DNA from: Mojavia pulchra JT2-VF2
GTDB lineage: Bacteria > Cyanobacteriota > Cyanobacteriia > Cyanobacteriales > Nostocaceae
Direction of reading: 5' to 3'
DNA: 64,000 nucleotides
NCBI GenBank assembly: GCA_019359325.1
Contig: JAHHHN010000007.1
Location: 62,001-126,000, forward strand
The notes beneath the pieces are model-generated. The model ran no database searches. It saw only the letters and a program-made list of their open reading frames with translations, and was not told the origin of the DNA. A program made the translations under genes and the position numbers. Below are positions 54,153-62,816 of the stretch, piece by piece (the stretch's first letter is position 1; each line of letters opens with the position of its first letter).

Positions 54153-55556
54153 TTGTCTAATGCAATTTACCAAGCACAACCACCTCTGGAATTTATTCCT
54201 CCGAAATTTAACCCCTTATTACTTCAATTGACGCACCTGTTACTACCAAGCTGGATTAGTTGGCAAACACCAATTACCCAAATTGAAGCAGACAACGTAG
54301 AGATTTTGGCGGATCTCTATCATCAGTTTCAAGAGGGTAATACCCGTTTTTTGCTAGCATTTCGCCATCCTAAAACAGACGATCCACTTTGTTTAGGTTA
54401 TTTGCTTTCGCAACTCGTGCCCAAGGTAGCACGAGAGCAAGGCATAAAAATCCAACCTCCAATTCATGCTCATTTTATCTACGATCGCGGCATTCCTCTA
54501 TGGGCTGGTTCCCATATCGGCTGGCTGGCTTCTCATTTAGGTGGTACTCCCATTCAACGGGGTAAGGCTGACTGGAATGGTTTGCGTTCGGCGCGTGACT
54601 TATTTGCCAATGGGAAATTCCCTATGGCTGCTGCGCCAGAAGGAGCCACCAATGGTCTATCGGAAATTATCAGTCCTCTGGAACCCGGTATTGCTCAACT
54701 AGGCTTTTGGTGTGCTGAAGATTTGCACAAAGCTGGACGCACTGAACAGGTTTTAATTGTACCAGTTGGAATTAAATATAGTTATGTTGCTGCTCCTTGG
54801 GGTGCGATCGCACAGCTTTTAAGTGAATTAGAAGCGGCTAGTGGTTTACCTGTAAATCCATCGTCAAACGGCAATAGTGCAACTATCGAGTCCCTTTATC
54901 CCCGGTTGTTGACTTTAGCAGAACATTTATTAACTTTGATGGAAAAGTTCTACACGCGCTTTTATCATCAAAAGTTGCCAGAACCCATAATCACACCTGA
55001 AGAAAGCGTTGATCGCAATGAATTGTTAAAAGTTCGCTTGCAAGCATTGTTGCATATAGCACTACAAATATCCGAGCATTATTTTGATTTGCAATCCAAA
55101 GGCGCTTGGAATGATCGTTGTCGGCGGGTGGAACAAGCTGGTTGGAATTATATTTTTAGAGAAGACTTTAAGGATATCAAAGCATTATCGCCTATCGAAC
55201 GAGCATTAGGCGATCGCGTTGCCGAAGAAGCAAACCAACGGATGTGGCACATGCGATTAGTAGAAAGTTTCGTTGCCGTTTCTGGTAATTACATCAAAGC
55301 AAAACCAACGGCAGAAAGGTTCGCTGAAACAACCTTACTTTTGAGGGACATGGTAAATAAAATTCAGGGCACTAACAACCCATTTCGGCGTCCGCAATTG
55401 GGTAAGCAACAAGTAAAAATTAGCATTGGTGAACCGATATCTGTTTCTGAGCGTTACCCAGTTTATAAAACGAATCGCTTAGGTGCAAAGCAAGCTGTGA
55501 CTGAATTGACCAATGATTTACAGCACGCAATGGAGGGTTTGATTGCAAAGGAATGA
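54153..55556 (+). CDS. 1-acylglycerol-3-phosphate acyltransferase-like protein
   Basis: 467 residues from TTG 54153, supported by AGGAGA eight bases upstream. An acyltransferase domain (about 45-220) has the H-x4-D motif RHPKTDD (His72, Asp77), YDRGIPLWAGSHIGWLASHL, GGTPIQRGKADWNG and APEGATNG. The remaining ~240 residues are mostly helical without recognised catalytic motifs. It probably acylates a lysophospholipid or related lipid. Cyanobacteria have several such genes, and the substrate is not known. Complete. Confidence 0.85.
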   Translation: MSNAIYQAQPPLEFIPPKFNPLLLQLTHLLLPSWISWQTPITQIEADNVEILADLYHQFQEGNTRFLLAFRHPKTDDPLCLGYLLSQLVPKVAREQGIKIQPPIHAHFIYDRGIPLWAGSHIGWLASHLGGTPIQRGKADWNGLRSARDLFANGKFPMAAAPEGATNGLSEIISPLEPGIAQLGFWCAEDLHKAGRTEQVLIVPVGIKYSYVAAPWGAIAQLLSELEAASGLPVNPSSNGNSATIESLYPRLLTLAEHLLTLMEKFYTRFYHQKLPEPIITPEESVDRNELLKVRLQALLHIALQISEHYFDLQSKGAWNDRCRRVEQAGWNYIFREDFKDIKALSPIERALGDRVAEEANQRMWHMRLVESFVAVSGNYIKAKPTAERFAETTLLLRDMVNKIQGTNNPFRRPQLGKQQVKISIGEPISVSERYPVYKTNRLGAKQAVTELTNDLQHAMEGLIAKE

Positions 55557-55613
55557 TGATAAACAACTTACAATATTCACAATGAAGAATATAGCACTCT
55601 AGAGAAGATTTAT

Positions 55614-55856
55614 ATGTCTTTAGATTCTTACGAACAGCAGGCTTCTGTCAGCAACACAAAAACTGATGAGAAGGAGAAAAGCTACATGACTAGCGAGGAA
55701 ATTAAAGCAGGTTCAAGATTGATAATGACTCATGCTCAAAGGCAAGCTTTTCTGAAAACATCTGCTTTGGGGCAACTATTTGGAATTGCACATTTACTTT
55801 CAAATTCTACCCAAGACGAAAATTATTCAGACAATTCCCCAAATCGTTCTCGGTAA
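55614..55856 (+). CDS. possible small protein of 80 residues
   Basis: MSLDSYEQQASVSNTKTDEK ... MTHAQRQAFLKTSALGQLFG, hydrophilic then a helical segment. It overlaps the 3' end of the convergent Uma2 gene by 34 bp. No family is recognised; the reading frame could be a remnant or chance. A weak AGAAG lies upstream of the ATG. Confidence 0.35.
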   Translation: MSLDSYEQQASVSNTKTDEKEKSYMTSEEIKAGSRLIMTHAQRQAFLKTSALGQLFGIAHLLSNSTQDENYSDNSPNRSR

Positions 55857-56548
55857 CGCTGTAAAAGTTGTTCAGCTATTTCTCGTTGCTGGCGTTCTTG
55901 TTCAGCGCGAAGGCTTGCTTGTTCTGCAACTTCTTCTGGAGTGGAAAATCTATTACCTTGCTCATCAAACCAATATAGCCATTGGCGCTGCCATCCTTCA
56001 TGAATACCTTGACCTCTACCAATCCCTAAACCTATTTCAGGCATCCATACAGGTTCACCAATCTGACGCAAATATTCTCCATTTTCTAAGCGATAAACCT
56101 CAAATGGTTCATGCTTATCACGCTGATAATCATTAGGGTTGTAAATCACATAATACAACACACCCAATTGAGCATAAGCTGTCATTTTATTGTCGTATTC
56201 TCCCCCGTAAGTTTGGGAAACAACCTCTAAAACTAACATTGGGGGAATGTTATTTTCTTCTAATAAAACATAGCTTAACCGTCCCTTAGGATCGTTTTTT
56301 CGGCGTGGTACTCCGATGCTTAAAAAGCCATCTGGAATTATGGGAGTTCGCCGGATTTGACGAGTGCGATCATAAATTCCCATATCAACACCAAAAAACC
56401 AGTCCCAACGGTCTTGCCAAATTAAAGCTAAGATTGCTTTTAATAAGTTGGGAATGAGGTTTTGTAGTTCGTTATCCACTGGGGTGTCGTCGGAGCAAGG
56501 TAACTCTTCTGAAGATGGAAGATACTCAGGTGCGTTGTAGTCCAGCAT
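55823..56548 (-). CDS. Uma2 family (DUF820) protein, long form
   Basis: 241 residues. The core includes TPIIPDGFLSIGVPRR, PPMLVLEVVSQTYGGEYDNK and QLGVLYYVIYNPNDY; a C-terminal coiled coil (about 200-240, EEVAEQASLRAEQERQQREI AEQLLQRY) is typical of this Uma2 subgroup. It starts a 3.4-kb stretch of accessory genes. Function unproven. Confidence 0.85.
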   Translation of the reverse strand: MLDYNAPEYLPSSEELPCSDDTPVDNELQNLIPNLLKAILALIWQDRWDWFFGVDMGIYDRTRQIRRTPIIPDGFLSIGVPRRKNDPKGRLSYVLLEENNIPPMLVLEVVSQTYGGEYDNKMTAYAQLGVLYYVIYNPNDYQRDKHEPFEVYRLENGEYLRQIGEPVWMPEIGLGIGRGQGIHEGWQRQWLYWFDEQGNRFSTPEEVAEQASLRAEQERQQREIAEQLLQRYRERFGELSE

Positions 56549-56690
56549 GACGACTTCTATGGAAAATTAGTAATTAAGCGTCCGCTGACTTCACATTAAT
56601 AAAATACCAGTATCAGCGGAGTAAGCCAATAAATTCTTTTATTATAGCGTGTATACACTCTATAATGCTTGGGGTATTTGTTTTTGCATT

Positions 56691-57793
56691 TCAAGGCTTC
56701 CAAGGAAGATGAAGATAATTTTTTTGGACTTCTTCTAGTGCTTTTATTGATTCAAAAAAGTATTTTTTAATAGAACAAACATGGTTTTCTTCAGATATAA
56801 ATTCTTGCAAGCTTTTACAATAAAAAATACTTGACCAATCTTTAGTAAGGTTTAAATTGCATGGAGTCCACTTTGTAGATGTTTCATTGACTATTTTTTT
56901 CATAGTTTCAATAATTTCTGGGCGTTTTACACATCCCGGAGAAACTTCCAAACATATACCAAGATAAGGATGTTCAGTCAAACTATCTGGATTTAAATTA
57001 AAATATCCAAGACCGCACCAGAAATCCATAGTTCTACTAGAAAAATTAGTATTAATTATATATCTATTTTGAGACTTCCACTGATACAAACTATCTTGCC
57101 CAGAGCCTATAAAAGCTTTTTTAAATTCTTTGTTTACATCTTCGTTAAGAGTTGCTTCCATAAAGTTCAATGTTTTCTTAAAGTTGATCATTGTTAATAT
57201 GTCAAGAGTGAAAGCTGATTAGTATGAGCCATTCTGTTAACCTCCATAAACATTAATATTTCTTTCGCTAAGGTATCAGTGATGCGTTTGTTTAAGAAAC
57301 TAAAAAACTGAAACCATCTCAGTTGATAAAATTTGACATTTAAAGGTACCTCAAATAGGTAATCAGAAGAATATAAAATTTTAGATGAAGTTTTAGGTTC
57401 GTATTCACGGGTAATATAAACCAAACTTCGATATCTAAAGTTTTCTTTTGGTAAAGAATCAAGAATTTCAGCGTATCTTTTGAGTTGGCCTTCTCCTTCT
57501 ACAGATCCAATCTTTGATTCAATAAAAACTATATCTGTCTTTAAACCATTTGATAGTTCAACCACAATATCAGGTCTACTGTCTTGTGTATGGTTTACTA
57601 GTCGCTTATATTCTTGTTGAGTTAAAATTTTAATGTTGCTATAACTATCATCAGTAATAATTGAGTGATGTTTTAGCCAAGCAATTAAAATATCTTTATT
57701 GAGGGAGAAAAAATAAGCAACAATCTCAGTAAAAAAGTCTTCAAGTGGTTTATTGGCTGAATGCAGATTGAGTAAATTGATAAATAAAGACAT
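56691..57793 (-). pseudogene. PD-(D/E)XK nuclease family gene split by a frameshift
   Basis: Two minus-strand frames meet here. The first (57793-57194, 199 residues) has the nuclease core Asp75 (RPDIVVEL), Glu92-x-Lys94 (IESKIG) and EGQLKRYAEIL. The second (57191-56691, 166 residues) starts MINFKKTLNFMEATLNEDV. Read in its own frame upstream, it continues from AFTLDILT, which joins the first frame's ...RMAHTNQ. One missing base near 57214-57219 therefore splits a protein of about 370 residues. The first part keeps all catalytic residues. Family members act in DNA restriction, repair or phage defence; this one is unassigned. A sequencing error or programmed shift is not excluded. Confidence 0.7.
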
Positions 57794-57852
57794 TTAACTT
57801 AAAACTAATTGTAGTAATTTTGTAAATATTAGAAATAAGATCAGCATTTGGA

Positions 57853-57878
57853 GTGTGTTACCCGATCGCGTAACACAC
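57853..57878. repeat. palindromic repeat GTGTGTTAC-N8-GTAACACAC
   Basis: A perfect 9-bp inverted repeat with a CGATCG-containing loop, in the gap after the nuclease start. Similar short palindromes recur in Nostoc-like intergenic DNA; it is not clearly a terminator. Confidence 0.6.
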
Positions 57879-57958
57879 CTTACGATTAATGAGATTGCAA
57901 TAGTTTTAACTCAGGCGATCGCTTGTTGACAAGGGTGCTGACAATACCAACAATAAAT

Positions 57959-57982
57959 AAAGGGTAAAACTCTTTACCCTTT
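57959..57982. terminator. terminator of the relBE-like module
   Basis: AAAGGGTAAA and TTTACCCTTT form a perfect 10-bp stem around ACTC, with T runs on the minus strand after it. Confidence 0.7.
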
Positions 57983-58065
57983 AAAAATAAATGTATACAT
58001 TTAAAAAGAAGCTTAGATTTAAGTTAAGTGATTTTCCAACAGAGATGCGATCGCAAATTTATAAA

Positions 58066-58325
58066 TTATTTTCTATAAACATCTTTGCGATGCTTGCACT
58101 ACAAAAGTCGCACAAGTTGACTTTCATCATCAATCTCATAGCGAACTCTATAATCACCAACTCGGATGCGATACTCGTTATCAGAGGCTTTTAATTTGAC
58201 AACTCCATCAGGACGTGGTTCATCTGCAAGATTTTGTATTTTCTCAACAACGCGCTCTGTAACATCATTTGGCAAGTCGTCAATCTGCTTTTGCACGACT
58301 TTGAAATAACAACAGTGAGCTTCAT
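58066..58325 (-). pseudogene. RelE/ParE-type toxin with two inactivating lesions
   Basis: The native start is the ATG at 58325, which overlaps the antitoxin stop (ATGA) and reads MKLTVVISKS. One base is then missing (near 58294); the next frame supplies VQKQIDDLPNDVTERVVEKI and VKLKASDNEYRIRVGDYRVR. That frame hits TAG at 58099-58101, where CAG (Gln) would be expected. Beyond it the same frame continues CKHRKDVYRK and TAA at 58066. The lost tail contains the HRxDxYR residues important in this family. The toxin is thus frameshifted and truncated, while its antitoxin is intact. A frame from 58350 is only the second part with a non-native start. Confidence 0.75.
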
Positions 58326-58570
58326 GATGCTTGATCTGAGCGTTTAGCAAGGTACTGATCTATAGTCATGTACTCACCAACTGCATACTCAGTACGAACG
58401 GCTTGAATTTCTGCTTGCGTTTCTGCATCATCTTCGTAAAGCGCTTCTTCGGCTTCAAAAATTTGTTGCTCAATTATCTCTTGCAATTGGCGTTTTTCTT
58501 CTAAATTAAGGGAGAATATTGCTGCTGCTAAATCTTCTAAGGAGAGTTGTAGTTTAACAATGGCTGGCAT
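58322..58570 (-). CDS. RelB-like antitoxin (intact)
   Basis: 82 residues: MPAIVKLQLSLEDLAAAIFS, LNLEEKRQLQEIIEQQIFEA, VGEYMTIDQYLAKRSDQAS. Helical, acidic middle. It is the first gene of a two-gene module whose toxin partner starts inside its stop codon. The antitoxin frame is unbroken, consistent with loss of the toxin first. Similar short proteins occur beside RelE-type genes in cyanobacteria; the exact family name is uncertain. Confidence 0.75.
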   Translation of the reverse strand: MPAIVKLQLSLEDLAAAIFSLNLEEKRQLQEIIEQQIFEAEEALYEDDAETQAEIQAVRTEYAVGEYMTIDQYLAKRSDQAS

Positions 58571-58659
58571 ATTTTTGCTTTTAGTATTATTGGTTTTGAT
58601 GAATGATTGAGGGCTGCTATATTACTTCTAAAATTCCTTCATTTCTCAATCCTAATGCT

Positions 58660-59235
58660 TTACCCAGGAAATACCCTGGATAAGTCCAATACTAAATCAC
58701 TAAAATTTGGCAGATTAAGTGATTCATTAGGCAGAAAAATTACCTTGCGGCGATAACCAAATTTGCCTTGTAAAGCTTGATAAGGCTCGCTGTAGCACTC
58801 TAGATAATTATCTACTAAATTAAATATCCAATAATCAGAAATACCTGCTTGTGCATAAAGAGGTAGTTTTTCCTCTTGGTCATATTTCAACGATGAATCG
58901 GCAATCTCGATTAAAAGTAAAATATCAGATGGGCTAGGATGAGCAGAAAGGTAGTTATCATCCACATTACGAACAATTGCTAAATCTGGTTCAGGTTCGC
59001 TGTATTCAGGAATAATAATTGGTTGTTGTCCTCTTACTAAGGCGTTGTCTCCTAAGAGCTTAATTAACTCTCTAAATAAAAGAGTTTCACAAACAGAGTG
59101 CGGTGTACCTTTAGCTACCATCTGGATTATTTCACCCTTAATTAGCTCAACTCGGTCATCTTCCCCAAAGAAACCGAGTTCTGCCAGACGGTGATATTCA
59201 GCTATAGTAAAGCGTTTAGCGCTGGTGAGGCTCAT
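58660..59235 (-). CDS. Uma2 family (DUF820) putative endonuclease
   Basis: 191 residues: SAKRFTIAEYHRLAELGFFG, VELIKGEIIQMVAKGTPHSV, EPDLAIVRNVDDNY, DILLLIEIADSSLKYDQEEK and YAQAGISDYWIFNLVDNYLE. This subgroup has the IEIADSSLxxD motif. It is the last gene of the accessory stretch before the nif region. Function unproven. Confidence 0.87.
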   Translation of the reverse strand: MSLTSAKRFTIAEYHRLAELGFFGEDDRVELIKGEIIQMVAKGTPHSVCETLLFRELIKLLGDNALVRGQQPIIIPEYSEPEPDLAIVRNVDDNYLSAHPSPSDILLLIEIADSSLKYDQEEKLPLYAQAGISDYWIFNLVDNYLECYSEPYQALQGKFGYRRKVIFLPNESLNLPNFSDLVLDLSRVFPG

Positions 59236-59285
59236 AACGAATATAGGAGGGAATGCAGAGTTATTTGCATCTTACACTTTTACAT

Positions 59286-59322
59286 AAAAAATAGGCGGAA
59301 TAGGAGCTTACCCTTTCCACCT
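59286..59322 (-). terminator. terminator of the [2Fe-2S] protein gene
   Basis: On the minus strand AGGTGGAA ... TTCCGCCT (one wobble) is followed by ATTTTTTATG. It lies 31 bp after the stop at 59353. Confidence 0.65.
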
Positions 59323-59352
59323 GTAAAGTTTAATTAGCAATAACTTTGCAAA

Positions 59353-59901
59353 TTAAGTGAAGTGATTTTCTAGCAAAGATGCGATCGCTTCTGGATGGAT
59401 TTTTTTGTATTGTTTTTTACCAATGCGGACTACACAGTTGGGTGCGCTGCTGCAACGTTTTTGGCAGCCTGTATGTTCGATTGTAACTTTGTCTAGCAAA
59501 CCGCGATCGCACAAAGTTTTTTCTAATTCTGACAATAAACCTTTACCACCCCGCTTCAAGCAACCCGACTTTTGACAAACCATAATCTTGGCTTTGGGTT
59601 GAGTTGGTAAATCTTCAATTGGACACACACCAATTGATTTCACCTGATGAGCTTTAAGTTTAACTTGACCAGTATGCGGATTTAATTTACAAATACCGCA
59701 AACACGAATCTGCTCACCAGGTACTAAAGATAAACCTACAGAACGGCGCAATTCTTTAGGAAGTTTAATTTCCACATCCCCGGATGGAATTGCTACTCGT
59801 AAATATTTAAGTTTGCCTGATTCATCGCCAACAAAGCCTAAAAATATCCCTTCTATATTCAATTCCGATATTGTCAGATATTTGTCACCCATATTCAGCA
59901 A
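59353..59901 (-). CDS. (2Fe-2S) ferredoxin-domain protein
   Basis: 182 residues. The C-terminal thioredoxin-like [2Fe-2S] domain (about 104-180) has four Cys: 109 and 114 (VCQKSGC), 146 and 150 (HTGCQKRC). The N-terminal part (7-95) is a beta-rich domain with ISELNIEGIFLGFVGDESGK and a CGIC pair at 68-71. It lies directly downstream of the nif accessory operon, separated by a terminator. The N-terminal domain occurs with such ferredoxins in cyanobacteria; the electron partner is unknown, and a role in diazotrophic cells is only suggested by position. Confidence 0.85.
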   Translation of the reverse strand: MLNMGDKYLTISELNIEGIFLGFVGDESGKLKYLRVAIPSGDVEIKLPKELRRSVGLSLVPGEQIRVCGICKLNPHTGQVKLKAHQVKSIGVCPIEDLPTQPKAKIMVCQKSGCLKRGGKGLLSELEKTLCDRGLLDKVTIEHTGCQKRCSSAPNCVVRIGKKQYKKIHPEAIASLLENHFT

Positions 59902-59914
59902 TTCAACTTTCCAA

Positions 59915-59947
59915 ATAAAAAATAATTAACCCCATTAGCTTGGGGTT
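59915..59947 (-). terminator. terminator of the nif accessory operon
   Basis: AACCCCA and TGGGGTT around TTAGCT, followed on the minus strand by TAATTATTTTTTATTT. Located 85 bp after the nifT stop. Confidence 0.75.
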
Positions 59948-60031
59948 CTGTTGCTCATCTAAAGGAAGAAGGAAGAAGGAAAAATCTATCTTTTACCTTT
60001 TACCTTCTTTATTTACTGTCATGTCAGAATT

Positions 60032-60247
60032 TTATGCGAGACGTTTAGCTTCTACAGTTTGAGGTAAATTTTTTTGGTCTGGAAATTCACGAAACTCTAA
60101 TTCCCAACCATTAGCTAAGGTGAGAATCTTCCCCTCTGCGCCGTCTGTTTCTTTGACTACTTCTTCTTCTAAATCTTTTTTAGCGACGTAAGCAATCAAT
60201 TTACCGGCGTTATTCATCCGTAGCATTACTTTCATGAATTTCCTCAA
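60032..60247 (-). CDS. nifT: NifT/FixU family protein
   Basis: 71 residues: MRKFMKVMLRMNNAGKLIAY, VAKKDLEEEVVKETDGAEGK, LTLANGWELEFREFPDQ. This is the NifT/FixU pattern, with the GWxLxF closing motif. Its start overlaps nifZ by 38 bp, which indicates translational coupling. Role in nitrogenase biogenesis is not well defined. Confidence 0.92.
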   Translation of the reverse strand: MRKFMKVMLRMNNAGKLIAYVAKKDLEEEVVKETDGAEGKILTLANGWELEFREFPDQKNLPQTVEAKRLA

Positions 60248-60497
60248 CAGATTCTAGTTCTTTTTTGCGGCAACCGATGACGAACCCTGTATCTAAGAAA
60301 TGCACAGCATAGATATAGGATCTCTGCAAATATGTGCCTATACTTGCAACGTAGCCAGTCTCTCCCTTTTTGGCTAAAACTACCCCAATATCTTGGCCGG
60401 GAAATGTGCCATCGTTTTTAATCAGCTTGCGTAGTCGTACTTTTTCGCCGATTTCAAAAACGGGTGGTAAGTCAAGCTCTAACTCATCGGGTTGCAT
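60210..60497 (-). CDS. nifZ: NifZ, nitrogenase MoFe maturation factor
   Basis: 95 residues with LPPVFEIGEKVRLRKLIKND, VLAKKGETGYVASIGTYLQR and YAVHFLDTGFVIGCRKKELE, the NifZ SH3-like fold. NifZ helps form the P-clusters of the MoFe protein in diazotrophs. It overlaps nifV by 14 bp and nifT by 38 bp, so the three are one transcription unit. Length is typical for cyanobacterial NifZ. Confidence 0.92.
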   Translation of the reverse strand: MQPDELELDLPPVFEIGEKVRLRKLIKNDGTFPGQDIGVVLAKKGETGYVASIGTYLQRSYIYAVHFLDTGFVIGCRKKELESVEEIHESNATDE

Positions 60498-61617
60498 GAG
60501 AATACCTCTGATCTCGGACTAAATTCAACAGTTCTTCTGTGGTGAGGCTGCGTTTTTTCTGGACTGACTGCTGGCGCACTGCATCTAAAACAGTTTGGGT
60601 TTCTTGCGAATTGAGAAAAATACCATGTTGTTCTAATAAGTTAGACACTAAATGGCGACCAGAATGTTTACCAATCACTAAACGTCTTTCCCAACCTACT
60701 TCTTCAGGAGCAAATGGTTCGTAAGTAACAGGGTTTTGCAGCACACCATGAGCATGAATTCCAGATTCGTGAGCGAAGGTATTTTCGCCAACGATTGCTT
60801 TCCAAGGTGGTACACTGCAACCTGATGCTGAAGCCACAAGTTGAGATAGTTCCAGCAATCGAGGGGTATCAATGCCCAAATTCACGCCGTAGATGCGTTT
60901 AACAGCCATAACAACTTCTTCTAAAGCTGCATTTCCAGCTCTTTCACCCAAGCCGTTGACTGTAGTATTTACTGATGCAGCTCCAGCTTGGATACCAGCA
61001 AGAGCATTGGCAGTAGCCAGACCAAAATCATTGTGGGTGTGGATTTCTACGGGAATCGTCAAAGCTGATGCCAATCGCTTGACTTTGTTGTAGGTAGTAA
61101 AAGGGTCGAGAACTCCTACAGTGTCGCAAAAGCGGAACCGTGATGCACCCCATTCTTGAGCATACAGGGCTACGTCTAAGAGGAAGTTTTCATCAGCTCT
61201 TGAGGAATCTTCTCCCCCTACTGCTACCCAAAGACCATTATCAACAGCGAAGCTTACACAGTCTTTGAGCTTTTGCAAACTTACTCGCCATTGACCATGA
61301 AATTTGGCAGCAATTTGGATACCAGAAACGGGAATAGCAATATGAACTCGCTGTAAACCGCAGACCATAGAAGCCTTAATATCAGATATTACAGCACGGT
61401 TCCAGGCTAGCAGTTTGGCTTGCAAACCTAAGTTATAAATTGCTGATATCGCACGTGTTTCTTCTTCGCCCATTGCTGGAATACCGACTTCTAATTCGGG
61501 AACACCAATGGTATCGAGAAACTTAGCGATCGCAACTTTCTCTTCTAAGTTAAAAGCAACACCAGCTGCTTGTTCACCATCACGTAATGTAGTGTCATTA
61601 ATGAGGATTTGATTCAT
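60484..61617 (-). CDS. nifV: homocitrate synthase NifV
   Basis: 377 residues from ATG 61617 (MNQILINDTTLRDGEQAAGV); an upstream ATG at 61671 adds 18 residues without homology. HMGL-like TIM barrel: NDTTLRDGEQ, CDTVGVLDPF, VEIHTHNDFGLATANALAGI, NTTVNGLGERAGNAALEEV and the C-terminal ESGIHAHG. It condenses acetyl-CoA and 2-oxoglutarate into homocitrate, the organic ligand of FeMo-co. It belongs to the nifP-orf-orf-nifV-nifZ-nifT group. Alternatives such as isopropylmalate synthase are unlikely given the context. Confidence 0.93.
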   Translation of the reverse strand: MNQILINDTTLRDGEQAAGVAFNLEEKVAIAKFLDTIGVPELEVGIPAMGEEETRAISAIYNLGLQAKLLAWNRAVISDIKASMVCGLQRVHIAIPVSGIQIAAKFHGQWRVSLQKLKDCVSFAVDNGLWVAVGGEDSSRADENFLLDVALYAQEWGASRFRFCDTVGVLDPFTTYNKVKRLASALTIPVEIHTHNDFGLATANALAGIQAGAASVNTTVNGLGERAGNAALEEVVMAVKRIYGVNLGIDTPRLLELSQLVASASGCSVPPWKAIVGENTFAHESGIHAHGVLQNPVTYEPFAPEEVGWERRLVIGKHSGRHLVSNLLEQHGIFLNSQETQTVLDAVRQQSVQKKRSLTTEELLNLVRDQRYSHATR

Positions 61618-61671
61618 CTCTAACATCTCTCTATGGGAATTATTCTTAATATTGTTTCTTGATTGCATCAC

Positions 61672-62007
61672 TGGTTGTCTGCAATCGCTAGTAATGGTAA
61701 ATGCCTATATAAATCTCAAAGGTGAGCGGTAAATGCTTAAGAATCTTATAAGACATGATTCATGACTCTTAATTATGCTCCTATTACCAACTTCACATCT
61801 GTATGACAGGGAACCAAAAGCAGGTATCATTTGCAAATTGTTTTTACAGTTGAAAATCAGGAGCTTGCAAAGTAGCAAATAGTTGATTTCAAGTAAAATT
61901 TTAAACTTGGCAATTATGCTGCAAACCATAGCCATACTTGACTTATTTCCCATAATTAGTTTGTATCCGGGCTGATGTTCACGCTATAACTTAGAGGTGA
62001 AAACTAG
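61672..62007. other. gap upstream of nifV
   Basis: No gene-like frame; AT-rich. A nifV promoter may lie here, but no clear NtcA (GTA-N8-TAC) or other box was found by eye. Confidence 0.4.
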
Positions 62008-62205
62008 TTAAATTTGGTCATCTAGCCAATCGAAAATCCGCTCAAGTTGCTCTAAATCAACTAGCCCATACTGCCAAAGAAGCATTGGTAAAGGGCCGTT
62101 ATCTAACTCACGGTGTCGTAACGCGACAGAAATATCTGCACTGGAAAGTTCGAGTTCATTATGTAAAAAATTGAGAAATTGTATATCGCTGTTACGGATG
62201 ACCAT
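62008..62205 (-). CDS. DUF2949 family protein in the nif accessory group
   Basis: 65 residues: FLNFLHNELELSSADISVAL, RHRELDNGPLPMLLWQYGLV, DLEQLERIFDWLD. This is the short cyanobacterial DUF2949 pattern (LPMxLWQYGLVxLxQLxxIFDWL). It corresponds by position to a small gene between nifP and nifV in Anabaena. Function unknown. Confidence 0.85.
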   Translation of the reverse strand: MVIRNSDIQFLNFLHNELELSSADISVALRHRELDNGPLPMLLWQYGLVDLEQLERIFDWLDDQI

Positions 62206-62513
62206 AATTGGACTTTAAACTTCAGAACTGTGGCGAAATTAAAAATAATAAATTCCCACCTATACTTGGTAATTTCAATTTTTAATTGCCAGAATATGTC
62301 AGGAAAACTTTAAATCTAGCAGTTCGGATCAAACCCGAAGTGAAGCGTTACTTCTTACAGTCTGCAATAAAATTTCCTAGCGAACAGTAACTTCAACTTC
62401 CAAACCTATTAGGTGATTATGCATTGGGGATTGAGCATGGGGACTGGGGACTGGGGACTGGGGACAAGGAGACAAGGAGAGTAACTAATAACTATTTACT
62501 CAGCACTCAGCAC
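62206..62513. repeat. STRR heptamers (GGGGACT, CAGCACT) in the gap
   Basis: GGGGACTGGGGACTGGGGAC near 62439-62465 and CAGCACTCAGCACTCAGCACT near 62501-62521 are tandem heptamers. The rest (62206-62420) has no gene. Confidence 0.8.
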
Positions 62514-62777
62514 TCAGCACTCAGGACTATTATTCCAGCAACGCTCTAGCCAGTCTATTAATTCGTGGCGAGAAGCGAGACATTGCATAACAGTGCTGCG
62601 AATTAGAATTGCTTCAACGCAATTATTGACTCGCACTCGTAAAGAACCATCAGCCGGACAGGAACTGTTAATCTTTAACTCTTGCAAGCGGTGATAGATT
62701 CGCCAGCGATCGCTCAAAGGAATGTGCAAAACTTGATCGCCTAAAGCATCGTAACTACTGGGTGGCAACATAAGCAA
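62514..62777 (-). CDS. small conserved protein downstream of nifP
   Basis: 87 residues: MLMLPPSSYDALGDQVLHIP, LSDRWRIYHRLQELKINSSC, VNNCVEAILIRSTVMQCLAS and LIDWLERCWN. It starts 40 bp after nifP ends, so it is co-transcribed with it. Its position matches the small gene after nifP in Anabaena-type clusters. It has four Cys but no known metal motif. Function unknown. Confidence 0.8.
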   Translation of the reverse strand: MLMLPPSSYDALGDQVLHIPLSDRWRIYHRLQELKINSSCPADGSLRVRVNNCVEAILIRSTVMQCLASRHELIDWLERCWNNSPEC

Positions 62778-62816
62778 TTCAAAATTTAAAATGTTGGAAC
62801 AACGATTTGACGAGTT

